Part shown: positions 1 through 6,999 of the stretch, in pieces
Position numbering within the stretch: position 1 is the stretch's first letter
Layout: every line of letters starts with the position of its first letter
NCBI GenBank assembly: GCA_946614405.1
Contig: CAMOGZ010000019.1
Location: 1 to 11,852 of the forward strand
DNA from: an uncultured Eubacterium sp.
GTDB taxonomy: Bacteria; Bacillota; Clostridia; Peptostreptococcales; Anaerovoracaceae
Direction: 5' to 3'
Length of the DNA stretch: 11,852 nt
Program-made: the position numbers and the translations under genes
The notes under the pieces: generated by a model
What the model saw: the letters and a program-made list of their open reading frames with translations, nothing else
Database searches by the model: none
What the model was told of the DNA's origin: nothing

Positions 1-349
1 GGCAGAGATAGAAGTCGAAGTAGTCCACTCCGCACTTCTCCAGCTGCTTCTCGAAGATCTCTTCCACCTTGCCGAAGTTGCCCAGGTCATAGCCCGGGAA
101 TTTATCTGCAAGATAGAAGTTATCCCTTGGATACTTCGCCAGAGCGCGGCCTACGACCTCTTCCGAATGTCCTCCGTGATAGCCCCAGGCAGTGTCATAA
201 TAGTTGATGCCGTTTTCCATGGCCAAATCGATCATCTCGGCCGCATGTTTCTCATCGATTCTCTCATCGTCTCCGTCAATAACAGGAAGGCGCATGCATC
301 CCATTCCCATCAGAGACAGCTTCTTGTCCTGATAATCTCTGTAAATCAT
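1..349 (-). CDS. Aldo/keto reductase, N-terminal part (runs off the left edge)
   Basis: The first 116 residues of an aldo/keto reductase, an NAD(P)H-dependent cytosolic oxidoreductase with a TIM-barrel fold. The start ATG follows an AAGGAGAG ribosome binding site. Visible family features are the opening beta-hairpin and first strand (LSLMGMGCMRLP), then YYDTAWGYHGGHSEEVVG with catalytic Asp52 and Tyr57, then LADKFPG with catalytic Lys83. The fourth tetrad residue, His, would lie just past the visible end after YFDFYLC. The subfamily resembles the bacterial 'predicted oxidoreductase of the aldo/keto reductase family', which often carries a C-terminal ferredoxin domain, but that part is outside the window. 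It lies 66 bp downstream of the sodium symporter in the same direction, so cotranscription is possible. The substrate cannot be told. The family call is secure. Confidence 0.9.
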   Translation of the reverse strand, partial: MIYRDYQDKKLSLMGMGCMRLPVIDGDDERIDEKHAAEMIDLAMENGINYYDTAWGYHGGHSEEVVGRALAKYPRDNFYLADKFPGYDLGNFGKVEEIFEKQLEKCGVDYFDFYLC

Positions 350-379
350 TTTCTCTCCTTGACTATAACCATACTATTC

Positions 380-400
380 AGGGGCCGCAGTGCGGCCCCT
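380..400 (-). terminator. Perfect GC-rich hairpin between the symporter and the aldo/keto reductase
   Basis: Nine-base-pair perfect stem (AGGGGCCGC / GCGGCCCCT) with a 3-nt loop, 15 bp after the symporter stop codon. No T-run follows on either strand, so it is not a textbook intrinsic terminator. It may attenuate transcription, stabilise the upstream mRNA end, or mark a processing site ahead of the reductase gene. That the stem exists is seen directly; its role is inferred. Confidence 0.45.
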
Positions 401-415
401 GTACCTGTCAATATC

Positions 416-1816
416 TTAGAACCAGCCCAGTCCGAAGAAGTTGCTGATCTGTCCCAGCAGAACCAGCAGCATCATCAGCGGTGCGATGAAGCGGATGCAG
501 ATATGCCAGAATCCGCGCATCCAGAAGTGATGTCCGCTCTTCTCGATCTCGTCATCCACCCAGTCGTTCTCGATCCATCCAAAGATGATGGCCGTGCACA
601 GAGCGCCGAAAGGCATCATCAGACCTTCCGACACCAGATCGAAGGTATCCAGCCATGTGCTCTGACCGAAGATCTGCGGGAAGCCGTTGGATCCCAAACC
701 ATCCAGAGCAACGACGGTGGCCTCGATCATGGAGGCGATGCCGATCAGCAGGAACACCTTGGTACGGTTGCCCTTGCCGCCGCGGCTGATGCTCCAGTCG
801 ATGGCTGCGGATCCCACTGCCTCATAAACGGAAATACAGGATGTCCATGCAGCGATGAATACCAGCAGATAGAACACGGTTCCGAAGATCGGTCCGAATC
901 CTCCCATTGCCTGAAATACCGTCTGCAGTGTTACGAAAATCAGTCCCGGGCCTCCGGCAGGCTCCAGGCCTGCTGCGAAGACTGCCGGCATGATAGCGAG
1001 TCCTGCCATGACTGCTACGACCGTATCTGCGAAGGGAACGATGATGGCGTTCTGCTGAAGATCTTCCTCTTTCTTCATATAGGATCCATAGGTGATCATG
1101 ATACCCATGGCAAGGGACAGCGAGAAGAACAGCTGCCCGCCGGCTGTTGCCAGCACGCTGATCCACCCTTTGCCCGCAAAGACTTCAAAGTTCGGCTTGA
1201 ACATGAACTCCAGTCCGGCTCCTGCTCCCGGCAGTGTGACCGCTCTGATGATGACGATCACCAGCATCACGAAGAGCGCCGGCATGACGATGGTGGAGAC
1301 TCTCTCGATTCCGGCCTCTACGCCGCGTATTACAACGAACAGACACAGGAATGCAAAGATCAATGTGAAGATCATGCTCTGGGCCTGATCCGTATAGAAT
1401 CCTGCAAAGAACTCTCCGCTGTCTGCGCCGTTAACGCCCCAGGAGGCGCCGATAACGTCTCCGAAGTTTGCGACAATGTACTTAATGCAGTAGCCTCCCA
1501 GTACCGTATAGAATGCCAGAATGAAGAATGGCGACAGCCATCCCAGCCAGCCGACGAAGGTATACTTCTTCCCAAGATCCTGATAAGCCTCGATGACACC
1601 CTTTCCGGTCTTACGTCCCAGCGTCAGCTCAGTCAGGGTCATAGCGACACCGACCGTAATGAATAAGATCAGATAAATCAGAAGGAATGCGAATCCTCCG
1701 CTCTTTCCCATCTTATATGGGAAACCCCATAAATTACCCAGGCCTACCGCAGAGCCTATGGTTGCCATCAGGAATCCAAATTGACTCCCCCACTGGCCTT
1801 TTTGATTCTTTTCCAT
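416..1816 (-). CDS. Neurotransmitter:sodium symporter (NSS/SNF) family transporter
   Basis: 466-residue integral membrane protein of the LeuT/MhsT family, which couples uptake of an amino acid or similar small organic solute to inward sodium flow. Length and hydrophobicity fit the 11-helix bacterial type: helices near 11-35, 41-67, 88-116, 147-163, 172-192, 222-246, 258-282, 307-340, 353-371, 397-414 and 435-456. TM1 carries the unwound sodium-binding stretch GSAVGLGN (21-28, Asn28 equals LeuT Asn27). TM3 has Tyr103 at the LeuT Tyr108 position. TM6 has GGQLFFSLSLAMG (226-238), with Phe231 and Ser234 in substrate/sodium positions. TM8 has WTSC (324-327), the Thr-Ser pair of the second sodium site. 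Asp264 in TM7 appears to sit at the LeuT Asn286 position, as in chloride-independent bacterial members. The LeuT gate arginine (Arg30) is replaced by Gly31. A GAGAGGG ribosome binding site precedes the ATG. The gene has its own promoter and precedes an aldo/keto reductase. Aromatic or branched amino acids are plausible substrates, not shown. Confidence 0.95.
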   Translation of the reverse strand: MEKNQKGQWGSQFGFLMATIGSAVGLGNLWGFPYKMGKSGGFAFLLIYLILFITVGVAMTLTELTLGRKTGKGVIEAYQDLGKKYTFVGWLGWLSPFFILAFYTVLGGYCIKYIVANFGDVIGASWGVNGADSGEFFAGFYTDQAQSMIFTLIFAFLCLFVVIRGVEAGIERVSTIVMPALFVMLVIVIIRAVTLPGAGAGLEFMFKPNFEVFAGKGWISVLATAGGQLFFSLSLAMGIMITYGSYMKKEEDLQQNAIIVPFADTVVAVMAGLAIMPAVFAAGLEPAGGPGLIFVTLQTVFQAMGGFGPIFGTVFYLLVFIAAWTSCISVYEAVGSAAIDWSISRGGKGNRTKVFLLIGIASMIEATVVALDGLGSNGFPQIFGQSTWLDTFDLVSEGLMMPFGALCTAIIFGWIENDWVDDEIEKSGHHFWMRGFWHICIRFIAPLMMLLVLLGQISNFFGLGWF

Positions 1817-1851
1817 AATAAATCCCTCTCTTTTCTAGTCTCAAAAAACAA

Positions 1852-1883
1852 ATCAGTACCCATTATTATACGTGGGTACTGAT
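1852..1883 (-). promoter_or_regulatory. Perfect 11-bp inverted repeat around the -10 box: operator and/or terminator
   Basis: ATCAGTACCCA and TGGGTACTGAT form perfect arms separated by 10 nt that contain TATAAT of the symporter promoter. One arm covers the -35/-10 spacer and the other the expected start site. That geometry suits a repressor operator blocking RNA polymerase. On the minus strand the second arm is followed by TTGTTTTTT, so RNA reading through from the response regulator gene could fold this as an intrinsic terminator. Both roles are compatible. Arms, spacing and T-run are seen directly; the function is inferred. Confidence 0.65.
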
Positions 1884-1893
1884 GAAAAGTCAA
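1865..1893 (-). promoter_or_regulatory. Sigma-A-type promoter of the symporter gene
   Basis: On the minus strand, a -35 box TTGACT (1893-1888), a 17-nt spacer (1887-1871) and a perfect -10 box TATAAT (1870-1865). Transcription would start near 1858, about 42 nt before the ATG. The -10 lies in the centre of the inverted repeat at 1852-1883. This is the best promoter match I found in the window. Confidence 0.85.
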
Positions 1894-1951
1894 TGTTGCG
1901 GAACAGATTTATATTATCTTCAGTCTTTTTGTCACTAAGCACAAATAACCG

Positions 1952-2641
1952 TCATTTCTGCTTTTCAATTTTGTATCCGATCCCCCAAACCACTTTCAGG
2001 TAGCGGGGCTCCCGCGGGTTGATCTCGATTTTCTCCCTGATTCTGCGAATGTGGACCGCCACTGTATTCTCCGGGTTATAGGAAGGTTCTTTCCATACTG
2101 ACTCATAGATCTGATCCATGGAAAAGACCTGTCCGGGATGGCTGATCAGTAGTTCCAGGATGCCATATTCGATGGGGGTCAGTGCCACCGGCTCCCCGTC
2201 AACGGTCACCTGCTTTTGTACATCATCCAGAACCAGACCCCCGGTTCGGTAAACATCTGTCTTCTTCTCCATGCTCCCCAGATCCACATATCGTCTCAGC
2301 TGGGATCTTACTCTTGCCACCAGTTCCAACGGGTTAAAAGGCTTCGTAATATAGTCATCTGCCCCCACATTCAGTCCCGTGATCTTATCGTAGTCTTCTG
2401 ATTTTGCAGAGAGAAGAATGATAGGAATATTTTTCTCTTCCCGGATCTTCATGGTCGCTTCGATCCCGTCCATTCGCGGCATCATAATATCCATGATGAT
2501 CAGGTGGATCGTATCCTGCCCGAGAATCTTCAATGCGTCCAGACCATCATAAGCATAGAGGACCTGATATCCCTCATTTCTCAGATAAATACCTACTGCA
2601 CGGGCGATTTCTTTGTCATCATCACATACCAAAATGTTCAT
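1952..2641 (-). CDS. OmpR/PhoB-family response regulator, VanR-like
   Basis: 229-residue two-component DNA-binding response regulator. The receiver domain (about 1-118) has the acidic pocket Asp7-Asp8-Asp9, phospho-acceptor Asp51 in IIMDIMMPRMDG, the switch Ser78 and conserved Lys100 in ITKPF, so phosphotransfer should be intact. The winged-helix domain (about 128-227) has the OmpR-type signature: VALTPIEYGILELL, then the recognition region NTVAVHIRRIREKIE and the wing KVVWGIGYKIE. The ending resembles VanR of Gram-positive vancomycin-resistance systems, but that is similarity only and does not imply resistance. The ATG is preceded by an AGGAG site at a 7-nt spacing. It is the last gene of the cell-wall unit, 71 bp after the membrane-protein gene. 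No histidine kinase is in the window on either side, so it looks like an orphan regulator. Targets are unknown; the adjacent promoters are candidates. Confidence 0.96.
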   Translation of the reverse strand: MNILVCDDDKEIARAVGIYLRNEGYQVLYAYDGLDALKILGQDTIHLIIMDIMMPRMDGIEATMKIREEKNIPIILLSAKSEDYDKITGLNVGADDYITKPFNPLELVARVRSQLRRYVDLGSMEKKTDVYRTGGLVLDDVQKQVTVDGEPVALTPIEYGILELLISHPGQVFSMDQIYESVWKEPSYNPENTVAVHIRRIREKIEINPREPRYLKVVWGIGYKIEKQK

Positions 2642-2665
2642 TCTCTTTCTCCTCGCCTATGATGC

Positions 2666-2695
2666 TATCAGCCGAATCTTTCGATTCGGCTGATA
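2666..2695 (-). other. Perfect 13-bp hairpin with GAAA loop in the leader of the response regulator
   Basis: The arms TATCAGCCGAATC and GATTCGGCTGATA are perfectly complementary with a 4-nt loop. Transcribed from the minus strand the loop is GAAA, a GNRA tetraloop. It begins 17 nt after the upstream stop codon and ends about 24 nt before the response regulator ATG, close to its ribosome binding site. No T-run follows on the minus strand, so a simple terminator is unlikely. An mRNA-processing or stability element separating the last cistron, or a translational control structure, is more likely. Confidence 0.55.
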
Positions 2696-2712
2696 AATAT
2701 CTTACGATTTTC

Positions 2713-3804
2713 TTACTTTTCTTCCGGTTTCTTTGACAGCGGAGGAAGTTCTGCCAGTGTCTGGGTCATTTCCGATGACCGCGCCACGGCCGCAGGGTCT
2801 TCCGGTGTCTCATCGAAGAAGGACAGATTCGGTTTGGGCATCTCCTCCTTCGGCTCCGGTGACGGATCCAGTGTCAGCTCCGGCTTCGGTTCTTCTGCCG
2901 GTGCCGGTTTCTCCTCCAGGACCAGTGTGGGCTCCGGGATCTCTTCTGCAGGTTCCTCCGGCTTCTGCGGCGTAGCCGGCGCCGGTTTCACTTCCATTTC
3001 CGGAGGATCCAGATACGGAGATTCTTCCGGATCGATGTGCAGCGGGAGTCCGTGATAGTTCAGATAGGTCCCGTGGACCTTCCCGATCACCATCAGATTG
3101 ATGATGAATAGGTACACTATCGTCGCAAGGAGTCCTGCAACAACCCAGTAAACCTGATCCAGACCGCCTCTCAGATCGCTGAGGGAATTGATCTGTCCGC
3201 CCCGGGTCTCCACCGCCTGAACGAAGGAGTTGCCCATGGCATACAGCATGAATCCCGCCAGAACGATGAAGATCAGAATACCCAATACATACAGGACCCA
3301 TGTGGTGGTGCACTTGCGTCCATAGTGCTTGTCGTCATTCTTCCGGGCCACTTCCCCGCATCCGCCCATCAGATGAACGACTCCGAGGAGTGAAAAGATC
3401 CCGGCCAGAAGCAGCAGCAGTGCGCAGACCACCATTACCACAAGCACGATGGTGCCGGTCACTCTGGTGGCATCCATGGTGCTTACCACTGCAATGAAGC
3501 CCACCAGGACGACCACAAACAGGATCGCCAGGATCACCGCCCAGATCATGGCGGACCTGGACTTCTGGAACCGATGGGAATACTCTCTGACCTTCTTCAG
3601 TCCGGAGAGGATCATCAGAAATCCGATCAGAAGCAGAAATGATAATCCCAGGGAGACGTATGCCTGATACTTCTCCTCCACCAGCTGAAACGATGTATTA
3701 ACACCGTTAAACACGCCGTTTCCAATGGATGCGAGTAGTTCCAGCCACATACCCAGCCAGACTCTCCGCAGTCCCTTCAGATTATATACCAGTTCATTTT
3801 CCAT
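2713..3804 (-). CDS. Uncharacterised six-helix membrane protein with Pro/Glu-rich C-terminal tail
   Basis: 363 residues; I do not recognise the family. Hydrophobic segments lie near 14-34 (weak, amphipathic), 47-68, 86-108, 116-146, 168-190 and 218-241. The loops KKVREYSHRFQKSR (70-83) and ARKNDDKHYGRK (153-164) are positively charged, which places N- and C-termini in the cytoplasm if all six segments cross. Residues 242-363 form a low-complexity tail rich in Pro, Glu and Lys, probably disordered. It carries three spaced copies of a short pattern, PxP-x-L-x-hydrophobic near an acidic residue, starting at Pro290 (PEPTLVLE), Pro306 (PKPELTLD) and Pro323 (PKPNLSFFD). The ATG follows GGAGAGGAG and the gene starts 16 bp after the penicillin-binding protein stop. 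Its place between wall-synthesis genes and a response regulator suggests a role in the same envelope machine, perhaps as a scaffold or sensor. The tail repeats look like protein-binding motifs. Confidence 0.85.
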   Translation of the reverse strand: MENELVYNLKGLRRVWLGMWLELLASIGNGVFNGVNTSFQLVEEKYQAYVSLGLSFLLLIGFLMILSGLKKVREYSHRFQKSRSAMIWAVILAILFVVVLVGFIAVVSTMDATRVTGTIVLVVMVVCALLLLLAGIFSLLGVVHLMGGCGEVARKNDDKHYGRKCTTTWVLYVLGILIFIVLAGFMLYAMGNSFVQAVETRGGQINSLSDLRGGLDQVYWVVAGLLATIVYLFIINLMVIGKVHGTYLNYHGLPLHIDPEESPYLDPPEMEVKPAPATPQKPEEPAEEIPEPTLVLEEKPAPAEEPKPELTLDPSPEPKEEMPKPNLSFFDETPEDPAAVARSSEMTQTLAELPPLSKKPEEK

Positions 3805-3820
3805 ATTCTTTCTCCTCTCC

Positions 3821-5167
3821 TCATGAGTTGGTTGCCGCAGTATCAGTGTTTACCAGTTTCTGCAGCACCTGATTGGCGATGGGCGCTGCCACCTGCAGTC
3901 CCACGCCGCCCTTTTCCACGCAGACGATAAATGCATAGGGATAGTCCGGATTCTTGATGAAACCGGAGAACCAGGCATTGGATTCCCCGTTTCCGACTTC
4001 CGCGGTTCCGGTCTTCGCATAAATCTCCAGTCCCGGGAAGTTATAGGATCCGTATTCCTCTTCTACGTTATTCTTCATCATCTTCTGAAGGCGTTCCGCC
4101 GTCTCCTTCTCGATCATCCGGTCCGTTTCCTTTGGGATCTCCAGGTTTGAGTGGATCAGTCTCGGAACGACAGACCGTCCGTCCCGGGCGATGGCTCCCA
4201 TATAGACCAGCATGGAGCAGGGATTCAGCTGATCCTTCCACTGTCCGATCCCGGCCCAGGCAAGGCTCAGATCGTCATTCTTGGGAAGGTCGAAGCTGCC
4301 TTCTGCATTATGCACTCCGTCGATGTCATAGCTGGTGGTCAGTCCCAGCTTCTTTACATATTTCCTCATGGTCTTGCCGCCGATCTCCTCCGTCAGATCT
4401 GCAAAGCCGCAGTTGCAGGAGTTCGAAAGGGCGGATGTGAAATCCACATGACCGTGGGCACCTGTACAGGTTATACTTTGTTCTCCATACTGCTTGTACC
4501 CGTCGCAGTCGTAGGACCAGTCATCCAGGTCCTCATAGTTCTCGATGGCCGCAGCCGATGTCACCAGCTTGAAGATGGACCCCGGGGTCATGGTTCCGAT
4601 GAGGAACTTGTTCATGAATGTGCCGGACTCCGCCTTCTTCATACTGGGGGGATCCTTGGGGTCGAAGGAAGGAGTGCTCACCATGCAGATGATCTCTCCC
4701 GTCTCATAGTTGTATACCCCCACACAGCCGTTTCTGCCAGCCATGGCCTCATAGGCCTCCAGGCAGATGTCCTTGTCCACCGTCAGGGTGATGTCATTTC
4801 CCTTTCCGGTGACGCTGTAGGTGCCGGTGAGAATGTTATATCCAACGAGCTGCTCACGGAACGCGGTCTGGGCGGAGGTCGCCACTGCGCCGTCCGCATC
4901 TCCCACCGCATGGGCCGTGGCCCGCCGGGTCTCTTCATCCTTGTAATACTTGATCTTGCCGTTCTTGTTCCCTGCCAGGAGGGTCCCGTTCACATCATAG
5001 ATCCGGCCTGTGGCCAGGTGTCCGTTGGAATAGATGTGATCGTTGAAGTAGTAGGTCGCCCAGTCCGCACCCTTGGTGGTGAACCGGTATACGAAGATAC
5101 AAAGGCCGACAAACAGGAATGCGGCAAGGATCATGCACAGGATCGCTCTTCTCTCTAATTTCCTCAT
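3821..5167 (-). CDS. Class B penicillin-binding protein (PbpA/FtsI-type transpeptidase)
   Basis: 448-residue membrane-anchored D,D-transpeptidase that crosslinks peptidoglycan outside the membrane; it would be a beta-lactam target. One N-terminal signal-anchor helix (about 8-28) leads into a short non-catalytic region (about 30-125) starting with the typical GRIYDVNGTLLA stretch. The transpeptidase domain follows with all three active-site motifs: Ser197-x-x-Lys200 in TPGSIFKL, Ser250-x-Asn252 in SNSCN, and Lys385-Thr-Gly in AKTGTAEVG, plus NAWFSGF after it. At under 450 residues it is shorter than elongasome PBP2 or divisome PBP3 (usually 550-700) and closer to the actinobacterial PbpA type. 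Its ATG overlaps the stop of the upstream FHA-RodA gene by 4 nt (ATGA), so the two are probably translationally coupled and form a polymerase/transpeptidase pair, as is known for RodA-PBP2 and FtsW-PBP3. PbpA-like is the best guess; spore-specific use is possible but not shown. Confidence 0.95.
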   Translation of the reverse strand: MRKLERRAILCMILAAFLFVGLCIFVYRFTTKGADWATYYFNDHIYSNGHLATGRIYDVNGTLLAGNKNGKIKYYKDEETRRATAHAVGDADGAVATSAQTAFREQLVGYNILTGTYSVTGKGNDITLTVDKDICLEAYEAMAGRNGCVGVYNYETGEIICMVSTPSFDPKDPPSMKKAESGTFMNKFLIGTMTPGSIFKLVTSAAAIENYEDLDDWSYDCDGYKQYGEQSITCTGAHGHVDFTSALSNSCNCGFADLTEEIGGKTMRKYVKKLGLTTSYDIDGVHNAEGSFDLPKNDDLSLAWAGIGQWKDQLNPCSMLVYMGAIARDGRSVVPRLIHSNLEIPKETDRMIEKETAERLQKMMKNNVEEEYGSYNFPGLEIYAKTGTAEVGNGESNAWFSGFIKNPDYPYAFIVCVEKGGVGLQVAAPIANQVLQKLVNTDTAATNS

Positions 5168-6960
5168 TCGTCTTCACCGCCTTCCCCCAGGCCCTTATCC
5201 TTCAGGCTTACTGCTATGCTGGCGTTCTGTCTGGTATCCGCCGCCTTCAGGAAGGCCAGGAGCCCCCATGTGGCGATCATGGATGTTCCTCCTGTGGATA
5301 CGAAGGGGAACGTAACGCCGGTCAGCGGAAGCAGGTCCACCGATCCGAAGACGTTCAGGATCGTCTGCATCAGGAAGATGGACATGGCCGAGCATGCCGC
5401 AATGGTGTAATAGGTCGATCTTGCCGACATGATGGAACGGTATGCGAATATGGAGAGTGTGATGATGGACAGGACAGCCATCACTGCGATGATCAATCCC
5501 CACTCTTCCGTCAGCACGCCGAAGACCAGGTCGGTCTCGGATCCGAATATGGTCCGCAGCCAGCCGTTTCCGGCGCCCAGGCCGATGTATCCGCCGCTGG
5601 ATGCCGCGGTCATGGTACGGGTCATCTGCATGCCCAGATCATTCATATTCTCTGGTTCCCACACATGTCCCCAGACCGCGAAACGAGCCGCGATATATGA
5701 TGCAAATTTCAGTACCATCAGTCCCCCTGCCAGGGCGACGCCGGCTACGACGATGAGCTTGGTGAAATCGCCGCTTCGCAGGAAGGAGATGATCAGGAAC
5801 GTTCCGAAGAAGATCAGCGCCGTTCCGAAGTCTCCCATCAGCGCCAGGCATCCGAAGCAGAAGATGGAAAATCCCGTGAATATCATGGTGTTATTCCGGT
5901 CAAACAGTTCGTCCAGAGAGGCCGCTCCCACCCAGATGTAGGCGATCTTCACCAGTTCAGATGGCTGCAGCGACATGCCGGCGATCCGCACCCAGTTGGT
6001 GGAACCGTTGTCCGTATGGCCGAATACCAGGTTGATCAGCAGCAATACCGCCGCTGCGATGTACATGACTTTCTTGATGGAAATGGTACGCTCCAGCTCC
6101 CGCAGGAAGGTGCACATGAAGAAGAACAGTCCCACACCGAGCACGATGGCGACGAACTGTTTCAGCACCTGATCCGGCAGACACGTGGATGTGACCGCCA
6201 GACTCAGCGTGGAGAGGAAGAAGGCGATGGTCTCCATCTCAAATCCCCGCCTCTTCATGCTCCGAAGAAGAATCACGTAGGCCCACATGAGAATGCACAT
6301 TCCCACGAAGGAGATGGTGATTTGGGAGGTATACGTGTCTCCCAGGGAGATCTTCAGCTGCAGGATGGTCATCACCTGGAACACCGTCAGCGCCAGAAGT
6401 GAGGGCCACGGCGAGAGGAGTATGGTATCTTCCTTTCTCCAGAGGATGTTATTCCTGCGTTCTTCGATACTGATGGGGAACAAAGTACACTCGGCTCCGC
6501 CGAGGCGGATCTGGTCTCCCGCCTGGATGTTCACCGTTGCCCCGGGCCGCAGCCGGCGGCCGTTTACGGCGGCTCCGTTCTTGGATCCCAGGTCCATGTA
6601 CTTCCAGATTCCCTCATTATCCCGGGTCAGCGTCCCGTGATTCCGGGACACGCTCATGTCGTCGATCCTCACATCGCAGCTCCTGGCCCGGCCCAGAACG
6701 TTCTCCCAGTGGGTCAAAGGCACGTTAGTATGCTCTCCGATGTGGAAATAGGCCCATACCTCCGAAGGATTCTTACTCTTCAGGAGGGAAAGGATCGCTT
6801 TCAGCAAAATAAATAGAGCAAGGAAAATGAAGATCCACCGGGCAAAGGCGGTATACACCTGATCCGCATTATCTGCTGCATCCAGCACCGCGGAAATGCC
6901 GTCCGGTATGATCTTAACTATATTTCCGAGCCCTGTTAAAAAGTTCGAAATAAAATCCAT
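5164..6960 (-). CDS. FHA domain fused to FtsW/RodA/SpoVE-family glycan polymerase
   Basis: 598 residues. Residues 1-40 are amphipathic, followed by one transmembrane helix (about 42-62) and then a cytoplasmic FHA domain (about 70-165) with the phospho-threonine-binding residues Gly90-Arg91, Ser105-Arg106-x-His108 and Ser126-Lys-Asn-Gly129, and Asn133. From about 185 on is the SEDS multi-helix core (roughly ten helices). It carries NWVRIAGMSLQPSELVK (322-338), the likely catalytic Asp377 in GDFGTALI, TEEWG (484-488), and the family signature near PLTGVTFPFVSTGG (545-558). SEDS proteins polymerise lipid II into glycan strands with a partner class B PBP, encoded here by the next gene. The FHA reader suggests control by Ser/Thr kinase phosphorylation, but no kinase is in the window. 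The start ATG follows GGGGGAG at 10 nt. First gene of its unit, with a clear promoter upstream. Whether it serves elongation, division or sporulation is not decidable here. Confidence 0.95.
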   Translation of the reverse strand: MDFISNFLTGLGNIVKIIPDGISAVLDAADNADQVYTAFARWIFIFLALFILLKAILSLLKSKNPSEVWAYFHIGEHTNVPLTHWENVLGRARSCDVRIDDMSVSRNHGTLTRDNEGIWKYMDLGSKNGAAVNGRRLRPGATVNIQAGDQIRLGGAECTLFPISIEERRNNILWRKEDTILLSPWPSLLALTVFQVMTILQLKISLGDTYTSQITISFVGMCILMWAYVILLRSMKRRGFEMETIAFFLSTLSLAVTSTCLPDQVLKQFVAIVLGVGLFFFMCTFLRELERTISIKKVMYIAAAVLLLINLVFGHTDNGSTNWVRIAGMSLQPSELVKIAYIWVGAASLDELFDRNNTMIFTGFSIFCFGCLALMGDFGTALIFFGTFLIISFLRSGDFTKLIVVAGVALAGGLMVLKFASYIAARFAVWGHVWEPENMNDLGMQMTRTMTAASSGGYIGLGAGNGWLRTIFGSETDLVFGVLTEEWGLIIAVMAVLSIITLSIFAYRSIMSARSTYYTIAACSAMSIFLMQTILNVFGSVDLLPLTGVTFPFVSTGGTSMIATWGLLAFLKAADTRQNASIAVSLKDKGLGEGGEDE

Positions 6961-6999
6961 GGATGATTGACTCCCCCTAATCGCAATGCCTCAGTTGAC

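Noticed and set aside
167..1666. Long plus-strand open frame (499 codons) opposite the symporter
   Set aside because: Its translation is His/Gln/Asp/Ser-rich without domain character, it lies exactly antisense to a well-supported NSS gene, and it lacks a ribosome binding site. It follows from the codon bias of the real gene.
1894..1951. Separate terminator directly after the response regulator
   Set aside because: I found no stem of useful length there; only AT-rich sequence. The palindrome at 1852-1883 is the nearest candidate.
1952..2641. Vancomycin-resistance regulator
   Set aside because: The protein resembles VanR in its C-terminal domain, but no vanS, vanH, D-Ala-D-Lac ligase or vanX homologue is present, so only the regulator family is called.
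2834..3055. Gly/Ser-rich repeat-like plus-strand frame
   Set aside because: It is the reverse complement of the Pro/Glu-rich tail codons of the membrane protein, which makes Gly/Ser repeats automatically.
4151..5158. Plus-strand open frame opposite the penicillin-binding protein gene
   Set aside because: Antisense to a gene with all three transpeptidase motifs; no recognisable fold or start signal.
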